A DNA stretch of 7,180 nt from Magnetococcales bacterium (GTDB taxonomy: Bacteria > Pseudomonadota > Magnetococcia > Magnetococcales > Magnetaquicoccaceae). Under the pieces are notes generated by a model. That model ran no database searches. It saw only the letters and a program-made list of their open reading frames with translations, and was not told where the DNA came from. The translations under genes and the position numbers were made by a program. Positions 6,405-7,180 of the stretch are shown piece after piece; the first letter of the stretch is position 1; each line of letters opens with the position of its first letter. Location: NCBI GenBank assembly GCA_015228895.1, contig JADGCR010000116.1, positions 1 through 7,180 of the forward strand, read 5' to 3'.

Positions 6405-7180
6405 TCAATCCTCCAACGCGATGAGGGCCGGAGGCAGGGGGCCGGCATGGCCCGCGTACCACGCGGCGGAGTGAGGCGTCACGGGAACCGCCGCCATGCC
6501 GTCATCCTCCCACAGGGACCACCCGGTCTCCGGTGAGAACAGGTGGATCACCCCGCTCTCCGGGTCGATGGCGGCCAGCACGATCCAGCCGTTGCCCACC
6601 AGTTCCCGGATCTCCGGCTGACGCCGATAGATCCCGGTCAGGATCTCCGGGCGTTGCTCCACCACCACCAGCAGCCGCATGGCTTCGTGAATCTCGATCA
6701 TCTGTCGGGGCAACCCGGTGCGCAGATCCGAAGCGCTCCCCTCCATCACCCCGAACAGGCCGGTGATGTTGTGCACCACCTTGGTGCCGCAGCCGTAACG
6801 ATCGTTGTCCACACTGGAAAAATAGTACTCCAGGGCGATCCCCGCCCCCACCGGACCCGCGGCCAGCAGAATCCCCTCCACGATGGCGCCTTCCGGATCG
6901 GTGGTGGGATCGTAGGAGATCAGGAACATGCGCCGGTCGAAAAAGACGCCCCTGGCCACGGAGCGGCGACCGATCAGGGCCACCGCGTTGGTGGCGTGAC
7001 CCAGCTCCGGGCGGGCCTGGGAAAAGTCCAGCCCGCGCCGCTCCATGTGGGCCAGGGCGGCCCGCGGGGTGGGATGACGGGGAGCGGAGGCCAGACGTCG
7101 GGCGCGCTCGCGGGCGGAGGCCCCGCGGGCGTCGTTCAAGGCCACGGTCAGGCGGTCCAGGGGTTCCCGGTGGCCCGGTG
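6405..7180 (-). CDS. dabA: DabA inorganic-carbon uptake protein (DUF2309/UPF0753), C-terminal part only
   Basis: The frame is open to the right edge. The GTG at 7145 is only an internal codon, since in-frame sense codons continue past it. 257 complete residues are visible, of a family that is usually about 800-1100 long. Counting from the first visible complete codon, the family-typical C-terminal block is clear: RPELGHATNAVALIGRR (56-72), FLISYDP (85-91), GAGIALEYYFSSVDNDRYG (111-129), CGTKVVHNITGLFGVMEG (130-147), SDLRTGLPRQMIEIHE (150-165) and NGWIVLAAIDPESG (196-209). DabA is the peripheral, zinc-binding, beta-carbonic-anhydrase-like subunit that, with the NuoL-like DabB, drives energy-coupled hydration of CO2 to bicarbonate. 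Its Zn ligands lie further upstream in the protein and are outside the window, so activity cannot be judged here. Two bases separate its stop from the next gene, which is NuoL/DabB-like. That arrangement supports the assignment. The order here is dabA before the membrane subunits. Confidence 0.92.
   Translation of the reverse strand, partial: PGHREPLDRLTVALNDARGASARERARRLASAPRHPTPRAALAHMERRGLDFSQARPELGHATNAVALIGRRSVARGVFFDRRMFLISYDPTTDPEGAIVEGILLAAGPVGAGIALEYYFSSVDNDRYGCGTKVVHNITGLFGVMEGSASDLRTGLPRQMIEIHEAMRLLVVVEQRPEILTGIYRRQPEIRELVGNGWIVLAAIDPESGVIHLFSPETGWSLWEDDGMAAVPVTPHSAAWYAGHAGPLPPALIALED
6410..6414 (-). promoter_or_regulatory. Ribosome binding site of the NuoL/DabB-like gene
   Basis: On the - strand a perfect GGAGG lies seven bases before the ATG at 6402, within the last codons of dabA. 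It decides the start of the NuoL/DabB-like gene and supports coupled translation with dabA. Confidence 0.75.

Noticed and set aside
6403..6462. Longer N-terminus for the NuoL/DabB-like protein starting at 6462
   Set aside because: It would overlap DabA by almost 60 bases and adds 20 non-membrane residues. The ATG at 6402 has a perfect GGAGG at ideal spacing.
1897..6474. Long + strand open frames (1897-3363, 3366-4868, 5182-6474) antisense to the membrane-protein genes
   Set aside because: They are rich in Gln, His, Gly and Pro, as expected when Leu (CTG) and other hydrophobic codons are read on the opposite strand in GC-rich DNA. They show no domains, while the - strand products show clear family motifs.
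7143..7145. GTG as the true start of a separate small gene homologous to the DabA C-terminus
   Set aside because: In-frame coding continues to the right edge, and the visible part is only the C-terminal block of a much larger family, so it is a window-truncated dabA.

Overview
The window is GC-rich bacterial DNA, densely packed with genes and with almost no intergenic space. It most resembles a proteobacterium-like organism that fixes or scavenges inorganic carbon. I cannot name the taxon from the sequence. It holds two convergent units. On the + strand, from the left edge to 1781, is the 3' part of a membrane-anchored sensor protein: one visible transmembrane helix, two PAS domains, a coiled coil, and a C-terminal region shaped like a histidine kinase that has lost its phosphoacceptor His and its ATP-site motifs. 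On the - strand, from the right edge down to 1867, is a tight operon. It begins, within the window, with the C-terminal part of a DabA/DUF2309 (UPF0753) protein. Three membrane proteins of the complex I antiporter-like superfamily (NuoL/NuoM/NuoN, MrpA/D) follow.

The operon, in transcription order, is DabA C-terminus (edge to 6405), NuoL/DabB-like protein (6402 to 4858, 514 aa), degenerate NuoM/NuoN-like protein (4844 to 3336, 502 aa), and canonical NuoM-like protein (3339 to 1867, 490 aa). The junctions are 2 nt apart, 13 nt apart and a 4-nt ATGA overlap, so co-transcription and translational coupling are very likely.

DabA is the carbonic-anhydrase-like, zinc-binding cytoplasmic partner of DabB in the DAB inorganic-carbon accumulation system. 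The classical system pairs DabA with a single NuoL-like DabB. Here DabA is followed by three antiporter-like subunits, and their ion-path residues are unevenly conserved. The first keeps the TM5 Glu and TM7 Lys but lacks the helices that carry the second half-channel. The second has lost both key glutamates and has Arg in place of the TM7 Lys. The third keeps the full NuoM set. This suggests a multi-subunit, proton- or ion-coupled CO2/bicarbonate uptake complex with one fully competent pump module. It is loosely parallel to the cyanobacterial NDH-1MS complexes, where CupA sits on NdhF3/NdhD3. No electron-input subunits (NuoE/F/G/B/C/D/I types) are visible, although the operon continues beyond the right edge.

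The two units meet tail to tail across an 85-bp gap (1782 to 1866) without a convincing strong terminator. I see no RNA genes, mobile elements, CRISPR arrays or notable repeats.
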